From contig CALMPB010000266.1 in assembly GCA_937871985.1 (NCBI GenBank), positions 1 through 5,436 on the forward strand: DNA of 5,436 nt, written 5' to 3'. The notes beneath the pieces are model-generated. The model was not told where the DNA came from. It did no database searches and saw only the letters and a list, made by a program, of their open reading frames with translations. The position numbers and the translations under genes are program-made. Positions 1 through 5,436 of this stretch are shown piece by piece. Position 1 is the stretch's first letter; every line of letters begins with the position of its first letter. Origin of the DNA: an uncultured Burkholderiaceae bacterium (lineage in GTDB: Bacteria; Pseudomonadota; Gammaproteobacteria; Burkholderiales; Burkholderiaceae).

Positions 1-841
1 TCAGGTCGCCGATGTAGTAGATGTTTTCGGCCTTCAGGCAGTTGGCCGAACGCACGGTCAGTTCCAGGTCGTCGACCGGACGCAGCAGCACCGGGTCGAT
101 CTGCGGCGTGCCGCGGACCGGGGCTTCGTACGAATCGCCGGCGCCTTCCAGGGCGGCGAAGACCGAGATCTGGTCCATCAGGATGCGGGCCGACTGGCGC
201 ACCGCTTCCTCGGGCGAGATCACGCCGTTGGTTTCGATGTCCAGCACCAGCTTGTCCAGGTCGGTGCGCTGTTCCACGCGGGCGCTTTCAACGGCGTAGC
301 TCACGCGGCGGACCGGGCTGAACGAGGCGTCCAGGACGATGCGACCGATGGTGTGGGTGCGGTCTTCCGACAGCGCGCGCACGTTGCCCGGCACGTAGCC
401 ACGGCCCTTCTCGACCTTGATCTGCATTTCCAGCTTGCCCGCGTCCGTCAGGTTGCAGATGGCGTGGCCGGGGTTGATGATCTCGACGTCGTGCGGCAGC
501 TCGATGTCGCTGGCCAACACGGTGCCGGCGCCGGTCTTGCGCAGGACCAGGGTGACTTCGTCACGGTTGTGCAGCTTGAAGACCACGCCCTTCAGGTTCA
601 GCAGGATGTCGACGACATCTTCGCGAACGCCCGGGATGGTCGAGTATTCGTGCACCACGCCCGTCATCTGGACTTCGGTCGGCGCGTAGCCGGTCATCGA
701 AGACAGCAGGATGCGGCGCAGGGCGTTGCCCAGCGTGTGACCGTAGCCACGCTCGAACGGCTCCATCACGATCTTGGCATGGTGCGTGCCGACCGGTTCG
801 ACTTCAATGGAGCGCGGCTTCAGGAAACCTTGAGTGGACAT
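1..841 (-). CDS. rpoA: DNA-directed RNA polymerase subunit alpha (3' end outside window)
   Basis: 280 complete codons are present; about 45-50 residues are missing beyond the left edge, judging by the usual length near 328. Alpha dimerises to nucleate assembly of the polymerase core; its C-terminal domain binds UP-element DNA and activators. The N-terminal domain starts [18 protein letters not shown] and contains the assembly motif [19 protein letters not shown] (residues 30-48; R43 aligns with E. coli R45). It continues with [20 protein letters not shown] and [17 protein letters not shown]. The C-terminal domain begins near [21 protein letters not shown]264 and N267 match E. coli R265 and N268, which contact DNA. 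The frame is open to position 1 with no break. rplQ is expected next, outside the window. Confidence 0.98.
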   Translation of the reverse strand, partial: MSTQGFLKPRSIEVEPVGTHHAKIVMEPFERGYGHTLGNALRRILLSSMTGYAPTEVQMTGVVHEYSTIPGVREDVVDILLNLKGVVFKLHNRDEVTLVLRKTGAGTVLASDIELPHDVEIINPGHAICNLTDAGKLEMQIKVEKGRGYVPGNVRALSEDRTHTIGRIVLDASFSPVRRVSYAVESARVEQRTDLDKLVLDIETNGVISPEEAVRQSARILMDQISVFAALEGAGDSYEAPVRGTPQIDPVLLRPVDDLELTVRSANCLKAENIYYIGDL

Positions 842-849
842 GTACTGTG

Positions 850-855
850 TTCCTT
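850..855 (-). promoter_or_regulatory. Ribosome-binding site of rpoA
   Basis: AAGGAA on the minus strand lies eight bases before the ATG at 839-841. Together with the encoded N-terminus ([14 protein letters not shown]), it fixes the alpha-subunit start here. Because the previous stop is over 200 bases away, rpoA initiation does not depend on direct coupling to rpsD, unlike the other genes in the window. Confidence 0.8.
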
Positions 856-914
856 TTCAATACCCTCGGCTCGTTACACCGATAAGGCTGATGGACAGGT
901 TGAAACGTGAAACG

Positions 915-938
915 CGGGCAGCGCAAAAAAGCCGCCCG
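915..938 (-). promoter_or_regulatory. Hairpin with a U6-containing loop upstream of rpoA
   Basis: On the minus strand CGGGCGGC (931-938) pairs with GCTGCCCG (915-922), eight pairs including one G-U, around the loop TTTTTTGC. In plus-strand RNA the G-U position would be A-C, so the full stem forms only in the transcript that carries the operon. The U6 tract lies inside the loop. If the 5' arm instead paired with upstream CCGCC or AGCCC segments, the U6 would directly follow a GC helix. A switch of this kind is conceivable but untested. Confidence 0.4.
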
Positions 939-951
939 ATACTTACCGCAA

Positions 952-983
952 AGCCCGCCCCGCCAAAAGGCGGAAAGCGGGCT
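952..983 (-). terminator. Strong GC-rich hairpin in the rpsD-rpoA gap, possible weak terminator or attenuator
   Basis: On the minus strand the outer arms AGCCCGC (977-983) and GCGGGCT (952-958) form seven pairs. After an internal loop (TTT against G), CCGCC (969-973) and GGCGG (960-964) form five more, closed by a TTTT loop. Twelve pairs, eleven of them G-C, make this the most stable element in the window. Only three Ts follow in the transcript direction (950-952, the first of which is paired), so full termination is unlikely and rpoA must be reached by read-through or by its own promoter. Calling it an attenuator is inference. Confidence 0.4.
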
Positions 984-985
984 GC

Positions 986-998
986 TGCGAGACTCGCA
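986..998 (-). other. Small stem-loop in the rpsD-rpoA gap
   Basis: The minus strand reads TGCGA-GTC-TCGCA: five perfect pairs with a three-base loop, lying between the two larger inverted repeats at 1020-1047 and 952-983. On its own it could be chance in GC-rich DNA; it is listed because it belongs to a series of repeats in a gap that has no gene. Confidence 0.25.
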
Positions 999-1019
999 AA
1001 CCGGTCGCGAAACCAGCAA

Positions 1020-1047
1020 GCCGGCCCCTTGCGAAGGAGGCGCCGGC
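1020..1047 (-). other. Inverted repeat just after rpsD
   Basis: Arms GCCGGC (1042-1047) and GCCGGC (1020-1025) pair fully. An inner CCTT/AAGG stem (1034-1037 with 1027-1030) can stack across a 4/1 internal loop, closed by a three-base loop. It starts eight bases after the rpsD stop. The following bases, TTGCTGGTTT, contain no long T-run, so it is a poor intrinsic terminator. It may instead protect the 3' end of the upstream message from exonucleases, which is inference. Confidence 0.4.
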
Positions 1048-1055
1048 AGGCGTGA

Positions 1056-1679
1056 TTAACGCGAGTACAGTTCGACGACCATCGATTCGTTGATGTCGCG
1101 AGCGACGTCAGCGCGATCGGGGGCCGACTTGAACGTGCCGGTCAGCTTGGTCGTGTCGACTTCGACCCACTGGGGGATGCCGATGCTGGTGGCCAGGTCG
1201 AGCGATTCCTTGATACGGCCTTGCTTCTTGGCCTTTTCGCGGATCGAGATGACGTCGCCAGCCTTGACCAGCATCGAAGCGATGTCGGCGGTGTGGCCGT
1301 TCAGTTCGATGGCGCGGTGGCTCACCAGCTGGCGAGCTTCGGCGCGGGTCGAGCCGAAGCCCATGCGGTAGACGACGTTGTCCAGGCGCGATTCCAGCAG
1401 CTGGATCAGCGTTTCGCCGGTGTTGCCACGGCGACGCTCGGCTTCAGCGAAGTACTTGCGGAATTGCTTTTCCAGCACGCCGTACATGCGCTTGAGCTTT
1501 TGCTTTTCGCGCAGCTGCAGGCCGTAGTCGGAAGTGCGGGCACCCGAAGTGCGGCCGTGTTGGCCAGGCTTGGAATCCAGCTTGCACTTGGAATCCAGCG
1601 AGCGACGGGCGCTCTTCAGGAACAGGTCAGTACCCTCGCGGCGCGAGAGCTTGCATTTGGGTCCAATATAACGTGCCAT
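1056..1679 (-). CDS. rpsD: 30S ribosomal protein S4
   Basis: A 207-residue protein (E. coli 206). S4 is a primary 16S rRNA binder that nucleates 30S body assembly, lies at the mRNA entrance with S5, and affects fidelity. In E. coli it is also the translational repressor of the alpha operon. The N-terminal region reads [20 protein letters not shown] and contains PGQHG (residues 38-42) and [18 protein letters not shown] (50-67). The S4 RNA-binding domain starts at residue 98 with [20 protein letters not shown] and continues through [11 protein letters not shown]. The protein ends MVVELYSR. Cysteines at 9 and 32 are too few for a four-Cys zinc site. The ATG lies 11 nt after the rpsK stop with AAGGGAA ahead of it. 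The 214-nt gap downstream is far longer than in E. coli. Confidence 0.99.
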   Translation of the reverse strand: MARYIGPKCKLSRREGTDLFLKSARRSLDSKCKLDSKPGQHGRTSGARTSDYGLQLREKQKLKRMYGVLEKQFRKYFAEAERRRGNTGETLIQLLESRLDNVVYRMGFGSTRAEARQLVSHRAIELNGHTADIASMLVKAGDVISIREKAKKQGRIKESLDLATSIGIPQWVEVDTTKLTGTFKSAPDRADVARDINESMVVELYSR

Positions 1680-1690
1680 GTGGATTCCCT

Positions 1691-2092
1691 TTAGATACGA
1701 CGACGCTTCGGCGGACGGCAGCCGTTGTGCGGAACGGGCGTGATGTCGGCGATGGACGAGATCTTGATGCCCAGCGCGTTCAGGGCGCGGACCGACGATT
1801 CACGGCCGGGGCCGGGGCCCTTGATACGCACTTCCAGCGTCTTGATGCCGTATTCCAGCGCGACACGGCCGGCCGTTTCAGCGGCGACCTGCGCGGCGAA
1901 CGGGGTCGACTTACGCGAACCCTTGAAGCCAGCACCGCCCGACGTGGCCCACGACAAAGCGTTGCCCTGACGGTCGGTGATGGTGATGATGGTGTTGTTG
2001 AACGAAGCGTGAACGTGCGCGATGCCGTCCGAGACGTTCTTCTTGACCTTTTTGCGCACGCGCGAAGCGCCGCTGGTGGAAGCTTTCGCCAT
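1691..2092 (-). CDS. rpsK: 30S ribosomal protein S11
   Basis: A 133-residue protein (E. coli 129). S11 sits on the 30S platform near the E site and the mRNA exit region, where it helps shape the path for the Shine-Dalgarno helix. Visible features are a basic N-terminal tail ([20 protein letters not shown]), the core [20 protein letters not shown] and [18 protein letters not shown], the signature [19 protein letters not shown], and the C-terminal tail [16 protein letters not shown]123 in the HNG motif corresponds to the E. coli asparagine known to convert to isoaspartate. GAGGAA lies seven bases before the ATG, and the gap from rpsM is 15 nt. Nothing unusual. Confidence 0.99.
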   Translation of the reverse strand: MAKASTSGASRVRKKVKKNVSDGIAHVHASFNNTIITITDRQGNALSWATSGGAGFKGSRKSTPFAAQVAAETAGRVALEYGIKTLEVRIKGPGPGRESSVRALNALGIKISSIADITPVPHNGCRPPKRRRI

Positions 2093-2107
2093 AATCCAGT
2101 TCCTCGA

Positions 2108-2473
2108 TTATTTCTTCAGGGACGCAGCAGCACGACGCGGGCCCTTGCGGGTGCGGGCGTTGGTGCGAGTGCGCTGGCCGCGCACGGGCAGGCCGCGCTT
2201 GTGGCGCATGCCGCGGTAGGTTCCCAGGTCGATCAAACGCTTGATCGAGAGCTGCACTTCACGACGCAGGTCACCTTCGACCGTGAACACACCAACGTGT
2301 TCGCGGACGCGTTCCAGTTCAGCGTCGCTCAGATCCTTGACCTTTTTGTCAAACGGGACGTTAGCCGCTTCGCAGATCTTGCGAGCGCGCGTACGACCGA
2401 TGCCAAAAATGGCGGTCAGGCCGATCTCGGCGTGCTGATGCGGCGGAATGTTAATGCCAGCAATACGGGCCAT
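2108..2473 (-). CDS. rpsM: 30S ribosomal protein S13
   Basis: A 121-residue protein (E. coli 118). S13 lies in the head of the 30S subunit, forms intersubunit bridges and contacts P-site tRNA through its C-terminal tail. The N-terminus [10 protein letters not shown] is near-universal. A helix-two-turn-helix region with [12 protein letters not shown] is at residues 22-33. The signature [19 protein letters not shown] is at 87-105, followed by a very basic tail ending SLKK. It is the first gene of the classical alpha operon. The ATG has AAGGAA five bases upstream and follows rpmJ by 43 nt, the second-largest gap in the window. In E. coli the S4 repressor acts at this start; here that is only presumed. 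Confidence 0.99.
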   Translation of the reverse strand: MARIAGINIPPHQHAEIGLTAIFGIGRTRARKICEAANVPFDKKVKDLSDAELERVREHVGVFTVEGDLRREVQLSIKRLIDLGTYRGMRHKRGLPVRGQRTRTNARTRKGPRRAAASLKK

Positions 2474-2505
2474 GACTGTTCCTTGAATAAATCCGTTGCG
2501 TAGTC

Positions 2506-2521
2506 GCTAACCCGAGTTAGC
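2506..2521 (-). other. Short stem-loop across the rpmJ stop codon, upstream of rpsM
   Basis: The minus strand reads GCTAAC-TCGG-GTTAGC: six perfect base pairs and a four-base loop. The rpmJ TAA stop lies in the 5' arm. It is 32 nt upstream of the rpsM start, and no T-run follows (next bases GACTACGC), so it is not an intrinsic terminator. In E. coli, S4 represses the alpha operon by binding a pseudoknot covering the rpsM start region. Whether this stem is part of a diverged S4 site is inference; I cannot trace the pseudoknot by eye. Confidence 0.45.
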
Positions 2522-2630
2522 CTTGACGCTGCTTGTGACGCGGGTCGGTGCAGATAACGCGCACCACGCCGTGACGTTTGATAACTTTGCAGTTGCGGCA
2601 GATCCGCTTAACCGATGCCATTACTTTCAT
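2517..2630 (-). CDS. rpmJ: 50S ribosomal protein L36 (zinc-ribbon form)
   Basis: A 37-codon gene in the gap between infA and rpsM, found by translating that gap. It starts [17 protein letters not shown] and ends DPRHKQRQG before TAA at 2517-2519. It is a complete L36 of the zinc-binding type: C11, C14, C27 and H32 form the C-x2-C...C-x4-H zinc ribbon. L36 is the smallest large-subunit protein, added late in assembly, and contacts 23S rRNA. Residues 1-19 are rich in Lys and Arg, as expected. TAGGAG lies six bases before the ATG, in the 34-nt gap after infA. The stop codon lies within a short inverted repeat (2506-2521). The zinc ligands imply dependence on zinc supply; a zinc-free paralogue elsewhere cannot be judged from here. 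Confidence 0.98.
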
Positions 2631-2664
2631 GGTTGACTCCTAATTTTCCGTAATCCGGTTTCGC

Positions 2665-2883
2665 TCACTTGGAGCGGAAAACAATCCTGGCTCGCGTCAG
2701 ATCATAGGGCGTGAGCTCCACTGTGACCTTGTCACCCGGCAGGATCCGGATGTAATGCATACGCATCTTGCCGGAAATATGGCCCAACACCACGTGGCCG
2801 TTTTCGAGCTTGACGCGAAATGTCGCGTTCGGGAGGTTCTCAAGAACCTCGCCTTGCATCTGAATGACGTCGTCCTTGGACAT
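2665..2883 (-). CDS. infA: Translation initiation factor IF-1
   Basis: A 72-residue protein, exactly the usual IF-1 length. It is a single OB-fold (S1-like) domain that binds the 30S A site during initiation and helps IF-2 and IF-3 select the start codon. Diagnostic stretches are [54 protein letters not shown] and the C-terminal RARIVFRSK. The ATG lies 7 nt after the secY stop. The Shine-Dalgarno is weak (GGTAAG across the secY stop), so coupling to secY translation is plausible. In E. coli infA lies outside this operon. Here it sits between secY and rpmJ, as in many beta-proteobacteria and, with adk and map added, in Bacillus. Confidence 0.99.
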   Translation of the reverse strand: MSKDDVIQMQGEVLENLPNATFRVKLENGHVVLGHISGKMRMHYIRILPGDKVTVELTPYDLTRARIVFRSK

Positions 2884-2890
2884 CTTTTGC

Positions 2891-4216
2891 TTACCGCATC
2901 GGCAAACCCGCGCCCTTGAAGTTGGCCTTCTTGAGCAACGAGTCGTACTGGTGAGACATCATGTAGGCCTGGACTTGCGCCATGAAATCCATCGTCACCA
3001 CCACAATAATCAACAGAGACGTACCACCGAAGTAGAAGGGGACGTTCCACCGCATCACCAAGAATTCCGGCAACAGGCACACCAACGTGATGTAGATGGC
3101 ACCTGCGAGCGTCAGACGCATCAGGATCTTGTCGATGTAGCGCGCCGTCTGTTCGCCCGGACGGATGCCCGGAACGAACGCACCACTCTTCTTCAGGTTG
3201 TCCGCCGTTTCGCGGCTGTTGAACACCAGAGCCGTGTAGAAAAAGCAGAAGAAAATAATCGCGACCGAATACAGCGTGATGTAGAGCGGTTGACGAGGCG
3301 ACAGGGCCGCAGCCAGGTCGCTCAGCCAGCGCATGTTCTCGCTGCTGGAAAACCAGCTCGTGATCGTGGCCGGGAACAGGATGATCGACGACGCGAAGAT
3401 CGGCGGAATCACCCCGGCCATGTTCAGCTTCAGCGGCAGGTGCGAGCTTTGACCACCATAGACCTTGTTGCCGACCTGACGCTTGGCGTAGTTCACCGTG
3501 ATCTTGCGCTGTCCACGTTCCACGAACACCACAAAAGCGGTAACCAGCACCACCAGGGCCACGATGAACAGTGCCGACAGCACGGACATCGAGTTGGTGC
3601 GGACCAGGTCCAACAGTGCAGCCAGCGCCGCGGGCAGACCCGCAACGATACCTGCGAAGATCAGGATGGAAATCCCGTTGCCGAGACCGCGTTCCGTGAT
3701 CTGCTCACCCAGCCACATGACGAACATGGTGCCGGTGACCAGGGTCACGACGGTCGTGAAGCGAAACAGCATGCCCGGATCGATCACAAGTCCCTGCTGG
3801 GACTCAAGCGCAACCGAAATGCCCACAGCCTGCACCAGCGCCAGCACAACCGTGCCGTAGCGGGTGTATTGGGTAATCTTCCGACGACCGGCCTCGCCCT
3901 CTTTCTTGAGCGCTTCCAGCGACGGCACCACCACCGACATCAACTGCATGATGATGGATGCCGAAATGTACGGCATGATCCCCAGGGCAAAAATCGAGAA
4001 GCGCGAGAGCGCCCCGCCCGAGAACATGTTGAACAGGCCCAGGATCCCGCCCTGGTTCTGGCGGAACAGGTCCGCCAGCGCGTCCGGGTTGATACCCGGA
4101 ACGGGGATGTGTGTACCCAAACGGTAAACCACCAGGGCGAGCACCAGGAACACGAGACGACGTTTGAGGTCGCCGTACCGCGTTCCGGTTTTACCCAATG
4201 CCTGCGCGTTAGCCAC
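2891..4216 (-). CDS. secY: Preprotein translocase subunit SecY
   Basis: A 441-residue polytopic inner-membrane protein, close to the family length (E. coli 443). SecY forms the channel of SecYEG, which exports unfolded preproteins with SecA and inserts membrane proteins with the ribosome. About ten hydrophobic segments are visible, starting with TM1 at about residues 21-38 ([13 protein letters not shown]). SecY signature 1 is at about 67-92 ([19 protein letters not shown]) and signature 2 at about 168-190 ([17 protein letters not shown]). Also present are the cytoplasmic loop [22 protein letters not shown]7 [19 protein letters not shown], and the SecA-contacting C5 loop [19 protein letters not shown], with the conserved Arg of IRPG near 352. 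The start is GTG, supported by GAGGTGA just upstream. Its place after rplO is the classic spc-operon position. Confidence 0.99.
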   Translation of the reverse strand: MANAQALGKTGTRYGDLKRRLVFLVLALVVYRLGTHIPVPGINPDALADLFRQNQGGILGLFNMFSGGALSRFSIFALGIMPYISASIIMQLMSVVVPSLEALKKEGEAGRRKITQYTRYGTVVLALVQAVGISVALESQQGLVIDPGMLFRFTTVVTLVTGTMFVMWLGEQITERGLGNGISILIFAGIVAGLPAALAALLDLVRTNSMSVLSALFIVALVVLVTAFVVFVERGQRKITVNYAKRQVGNKVYGGQSSHLPLKLNMAGVIPPIFASSIILFPATITSWFSSSENMRWLSDLAAALSPRQPLYITLYSVAIIFFCFFYTALVFNSRETADNLKKSGAFVPGIRPGEQTARYIDKILMRLTLAGAIYITLVCLLPEFLVMRWNVPFYFGGTSLLIIVVVTMDFMAQVQAYMMSHQYDSLLKKANFKGAGLPMR

Positions 4217-4226
4217 TCGTCACCTC
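4214..4226 (-). promoter_or_regulatory. Ribosome-binding site and GTG start of secY
   Basis: Reading the minus strand from 4226, GAGGTGA (4220-4226) matches seven bases of the 16S anti-Shine-Dalgarno complement. GTG at 4214-4216 follows, six bases after the GAGG core. No nearer ATG exists in the frame, and the encoded N-terminus ([10 protein letters not shown]) looks like beta-proteobacterial SecY. The strong ribosome-binding site may offset the weaker GTG start. It is the only non-ATG start among the ten gene starts in the window. Confidence 0.75.
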
Positions 4227-4230
4227 GTGA

Positions 4231-4671
4231 TCAAGCAAGCGAGCCGCCCGCGGCCTCGATGGCGGCGCGAGCGCCGGCCGTCGCGGTAATGCCCTTGAGC
4301 ACGACCTTGCGCGAGAGTTCACCCGACTTGATGACCTTGGCGTAACGAACCGCCTGGCCAATCACGCCAGCCGCCTTCAGCACTTGCACGTCGATTTCGT
4401 CGACGGGCACGGCTTGCAGGTCCGACAGACGGACTTCGGCGTACAGGTGCTGACCCAGCGGGGTAAAACCGCGCTTGGGCAGGCGACGCTGCAGCGGCAT
4501 TTGACCGCCTTCGAAGCCAACCTTATGGAAACCGCCCGAGCGCGACTTCTGACCCTTGTGACCACGGCCGGCGGTCTTGCCCAGACCCGAACCGATGCCA
4601 CGGCCGACGCGGCGCTTGGCGTGCTTGCTGCCCTCGGCGGGCTTCAGCGTATTAAGTTGCATATCCGACAT
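4231..4671 (-). CDS. rplO: 50S ribosomal protein L15
   Basis: A 146-residue protein with the L15 layout. A basic, glycine-rich N-terminal extension ([20 protein letters not shown], about residues 21-40) threads into 23S rRNA. It is followed by [20 protein letters not shown] and a globular C-terminal part ending in the L15 signature region ([20 protein letters not shown]). L15 is an early-to-mid assembly protein of the large subunit. Two in-frame starts are possible: ATG at 4671 (MSDMQLNTL) or ATG at codon 4 (MQLNTL, closer to the E. coli N-terminus). I chose 4671 because TAAGGA, overlapping the rpmD stop, lies six bases before it. secY follows after 14 nt. Confidence 0.97.
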   Translation of the reverse strand: MSDMQLNTLKPAEGSKHAKRRVGRGIGSGLGKTAGRGHKGQKSRSGGFHKVGFEGGQMPLQRRLPKRGFTPLGQHLYAEVRLSDLQAVPVDEIDVQVLKAAGVIGQAVRYAKVIKSGELSRKVVLKGITATAGARAAIEAAGGSLA

Positions 4672-4683
4672 GGTGATTCCTTA
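4672..4683 (-). promoter_or_regulatory. Ribosome-binding site of rplO overlapping the rpmD stop codon
   Basis: On the minus strand the rpmD stop and rplO start region reads TAAGGAATCACCATG. The stop TAA is the first half of the Shine-Dalgarno sequence TAAGGA, and the spacing of six bases to ATG is near ideal. This decides the upstream start of rplO over the internal ATG at codon 4 and implies that ribosomes finishing L30 can re-initiate on L15. The overlap is seen directly; coupling is inferred. Confidence 0.75.
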
Positions 4684-4866
4684 GGCTTCCGAGACGGAAA
4701 CGAGATAATCCACCTTACGGATCATCCCACGCACCTCGGGCGTATCGACCAGCACGCGGCTGCTGTTGATACGGCCCAAGCCCAGACCGCGAATCGTGTC
4801 ACGGTGCGATTGCTTGGTACCGATCACGGAGCGCACGAGGGTCACTTTGATCTGCTTCTGAGCCAT
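4681..4866 (-). CDS. rpmD: 50S ribosomal protein L30
   Basis: A 61-residue protein with the L30 pattern: a beta strand ([11 protein letters not shown]), a [12 protein letters not shown] core at about residues 18-30, a strand with [13 protein letters not shown], and a final VDYLVSV strand. L30 is a small globular large-subunit protein that contacts 23S rRNA. The length is typical of bacterial L30 (about 58-61). The ATG lies 3 nt after the rpsE stop, so its ribosome-binding region (a weak G-rich stretch, GGGGT) lies inside the end of rpsE; translational coupling is likely. Its own TAA stop forms part of the Shine-Dalgarno of rplO. Order S5-L30-L15 is standard for the spc operon. Confidence 0.97.
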   Translation of the reverse strand: MAQKQIKVTLVRSVIGTKQSHRDTIRGLGLGRINSSRVLVDTPEVRGMIRKVDYLVSVSEA

Positions 4867-4869
4867 GAT

Positions 4870-5391
4870 TTACCCCAGGATCTCTTCGACGGTTTTGCCG
4901 CGCTTGGCAGCAACATCCGCCGGGGTCAGGGAGGCGCGCAGGCCATTCAACGTGGCGCGAACCATGTTGTAGGGGTTGCTCGAGCCCAGGCTCTTGGCAA
5001 CCACGTTACGCACACCCATCACTTCGAAAATAGCGCGCATCGGGCCGCCGGCGATGACGCCGGTACCTTCAGCAGCGGGCGAAATCAGCACGGTGGCGGC
5101 GCCATGCTTGCCGACCACGGTGTGGTGCAGCGTGCCGTTCTTCAGGGCAACCTTGAACATGCCGCGGCGGGCCTGTTCCATCGCCTTCTGAACCGACACC
5201 GGCACTTCACGCGCCTTGCCCTTGCCCATGCCGACGCGGCCATCGCCATCGCCAACCACGGTCAGCGCGGCAAAGCTCATGGTGCGACCACCCTTGACCA
5301 CTTTGCTCACGCGGTTGACCGCGATCATCTTTTCGCGGAGGCCGTCATCGTTCTCTTTTTCCGCGGCGTTCTTGCCTTGTACTTTAGCCAT
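4870..5391 (-). CDS. rpsE: 30S ribosomal protein S5
   Basis: A 173-residue protein, slightly longer than the E. coli form (about 167). S5 sits on the back of the 30S subunit at the mRNA entrance and contributes to decoding accuracy. The N-terminal double-stranded-RNA-binding-like domain is visible: a loop at residues 26-36 ([11 protein letters not shown], the region near the spectinomycin site in the family) is followed by [20 protein letters not shown] and [10 protein letters not shown]. The C-terminal half carries [13 protein letters not shown] and [12 protein letters not shown], and the protein ends [11 protein letters not shown]. The ATG start has GAGG at 5401-5404, nine bases upstream. 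The gene follows rplR by 15 nt and is followed by rpmD after 3 nt, so the two are probably translationally coupled. No anomaly seen. Confidence 0.98.
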   Translation of the reverse strand: MAKVQGKNAAEKENDDGLREKMIAVNRVSKVVKGGRTMSFAALTVVGDGDGRVGMGKGKAREVPVSVQKAMEQARRGMFKVALKNGTLHHTVVGKHGAATVLISPAAEGTGVIAGGPMRAIFEVMGVRNVVAKSLGSSNPYNMVRATLNGLRASLTPADVAAKRGKTVEEILG

Positions 5392-5406
5392 TTGACAGAT
5401 CCTCGC

Positions 5407-5436
5407 TTAGAACTTCAGGCCGGCTTCACGCGCGGC
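5407..5436 (-). CDS. rplR: 50S ribosomal protein L18, C-terminal end (partial)
   Basis: Only the last nine codons and the TAA stop are in the window; they read AAREAGLKF. This matches the conserved C-terminus of L18 (AAREAGLQF in E. coli, from memory). L18 binds 5S rRNA in the central protuberance of the large subunit. The reading rests on nine residues plus position: L18 directly precedes S5 in the spc operon, and the next gene here is rpsE after a 15-nt gap. The rest of the gene lies beyond the right edge. Confidence 0.88.
   Translation of the reverse strand, partial: AAREAGLKF

Larger units (their letters stand above)
842..1055 (-). other. Structured intergenic region between rpsD and rpoA
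   Basis: This 214-nt stretch separates the S4 stop from the alpha-subunit start; every other gap here is 43 nt or less. I see no convincing gene in it. In the transcript direction it holds, in order, inverted repeats at 1020-1047, 986-998, 952-983 and 915-938, then about 70 unstructured-looking bases leading to the rpoA Shine-Dalgarno. I found no good sigma-70 promoter pair in it. Possible roles are attenuation of read-through into rpoA, an RNase processing site or an rpoA leader; the sequence alone does not decide among these. Confidence 0.6.

Noticed and set aside
353..910. Plus-strand open frame of 185 codons opposite rpoA
   Set aside because: It is in register with rpoA on the other strand, and the sense protein is unmistakably the alpha subunit. 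Its composition is that of an antisense shadow.
856..920. Possible sigma-70 promoter for rpoA in the stretch with TTTCAA and TTATCG/GTAACG
   Set aside because: The boxes match the consensus poorly, and no pair has spacing near 17 bases (the options are about 14, 21 or 22). An internal promoter is possible but not supported by the sequence.
804..1019. Minus-strand open frame of 71 codons beginning in the rpsD-rpoA gap and running into rpoA
   Set aside because: It would start with TTG without a convincing ribosome-binding site, crosses three of the four inverted repeats, overlaps the start of rpoA out of frame and resembles no family I know. I prefer a non-coding structured gap.
834..1055. Plus-strand open frame of 73 codons filling the rpsD-rpoA gap
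   Set aside because: The protein is mostly Arg, Ala, Lys and Pro from GC-rich repeats, it runs against the direction of every other gene, and its start overlaps the rpoA start codon region.
1673..2503. Plus-strand open frame of 276 codons opposite rpsK and rpsM
   Set aside because: It is in register antisense to both rpsK and rpsM, which share the same phase, and gives low-complexity Ala/Arg/Asp/His-rich protein. It is a shadow of two universally conserved genes.
2631..2664. Gap between infA and rpmJ examined for a promoter or terminator
   Set aside because: Only the rpmJ Shine-Dalgarno (TAGGAG) is visible; there is no stable stem or T-run and too little room for a full promoter.
2864..4345. 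Plus-strand open frame of 493 codons opposite secY
   Set aside because: It is in codon-for-codon register with secY, so it stays open simply because secY avoids TTA, CTA and TCA codons in a GC-rich genome. Its translation is rich in His, Gln and Arg, has no recognisable domain and runs across several gene boundaries.
1..5436. Search for mobile elements, CRISPR repeats, tRNA, rRNA or an accessory defence system
   Set aside because: The window is continuous essential housekeeping genes on one strand, with no transposase, no spaced direct repeats, no tRNA-like cloverleaf and no sign of insertion.

Overview
The window is a stretch of the ribosomal-protein superoperon (the end of the spc cluster plus the alpha cluster) from a GC-rich beta-proteobacterium. 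All eleven genes lie on the minus strand, so transcription runs from high to low coordinates: rplR (last codons only) - rpsE - rpmD - rplO - secY - infA - rpmJ - rpsM - rpsK - rpsD - rpoA (lacks its C-terminal end). The gene order, with infA between secY and rpmJ and no adk or map, together with the protein sequences, fits Burkholderiales, most likely Alcaligenaceae (Bordetella/Achromobacter type). The genus is inferred from remembered family sequences, not from a search.

Layout: 5436-4231 holds the end of L18, then S5, L30 and L15. 4216-2891 is SecY, the core of the protein-export channel. 2883-2517 holds IF-1 and the 37-residue zinc-ribbon L36. 2473-1056 holds S13, S11 and S4. 841 to the window edge is the RNA polymerase alpha subunit, cut inside its C-terminal domain at codon 281. 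Nine of the ten gene-to-gene gaps are 3-43 nt, with Shine-Dalgarno sequences near or overlapping the previous stop codon, as expected for one polycistronic message with translational coupling.

The one exception is the 214-nt gap between rpsD and rpoA. It holds no gene but contains a series of inverted repeats; two are strong (952-983 and 915-938). The pairing of the second is complete only in the minus-strand transcript, because one pair is G-U. This is the only part of the window that the coding content does not explain. It may set alpha-subunit output relative to the ribosomal proteins, through attenuation, RNA processing or leader structure. A smaller stem lies across the rpmJ stop codon, upstream of rpsM, where S4-mediated autoregulation of the alpha operon acts in Escherichia coli.

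The genes form a housekeeping growth module: translation (30S and 50S proteins, IF-1), transcription (alpha) and membrane insertion/export (SecY), expressed together in proportion to growth rate. I see no mobile element, CRISPR array, tRNA, rRNA or accessory system, and no sign of an undescribed multi-gene system.
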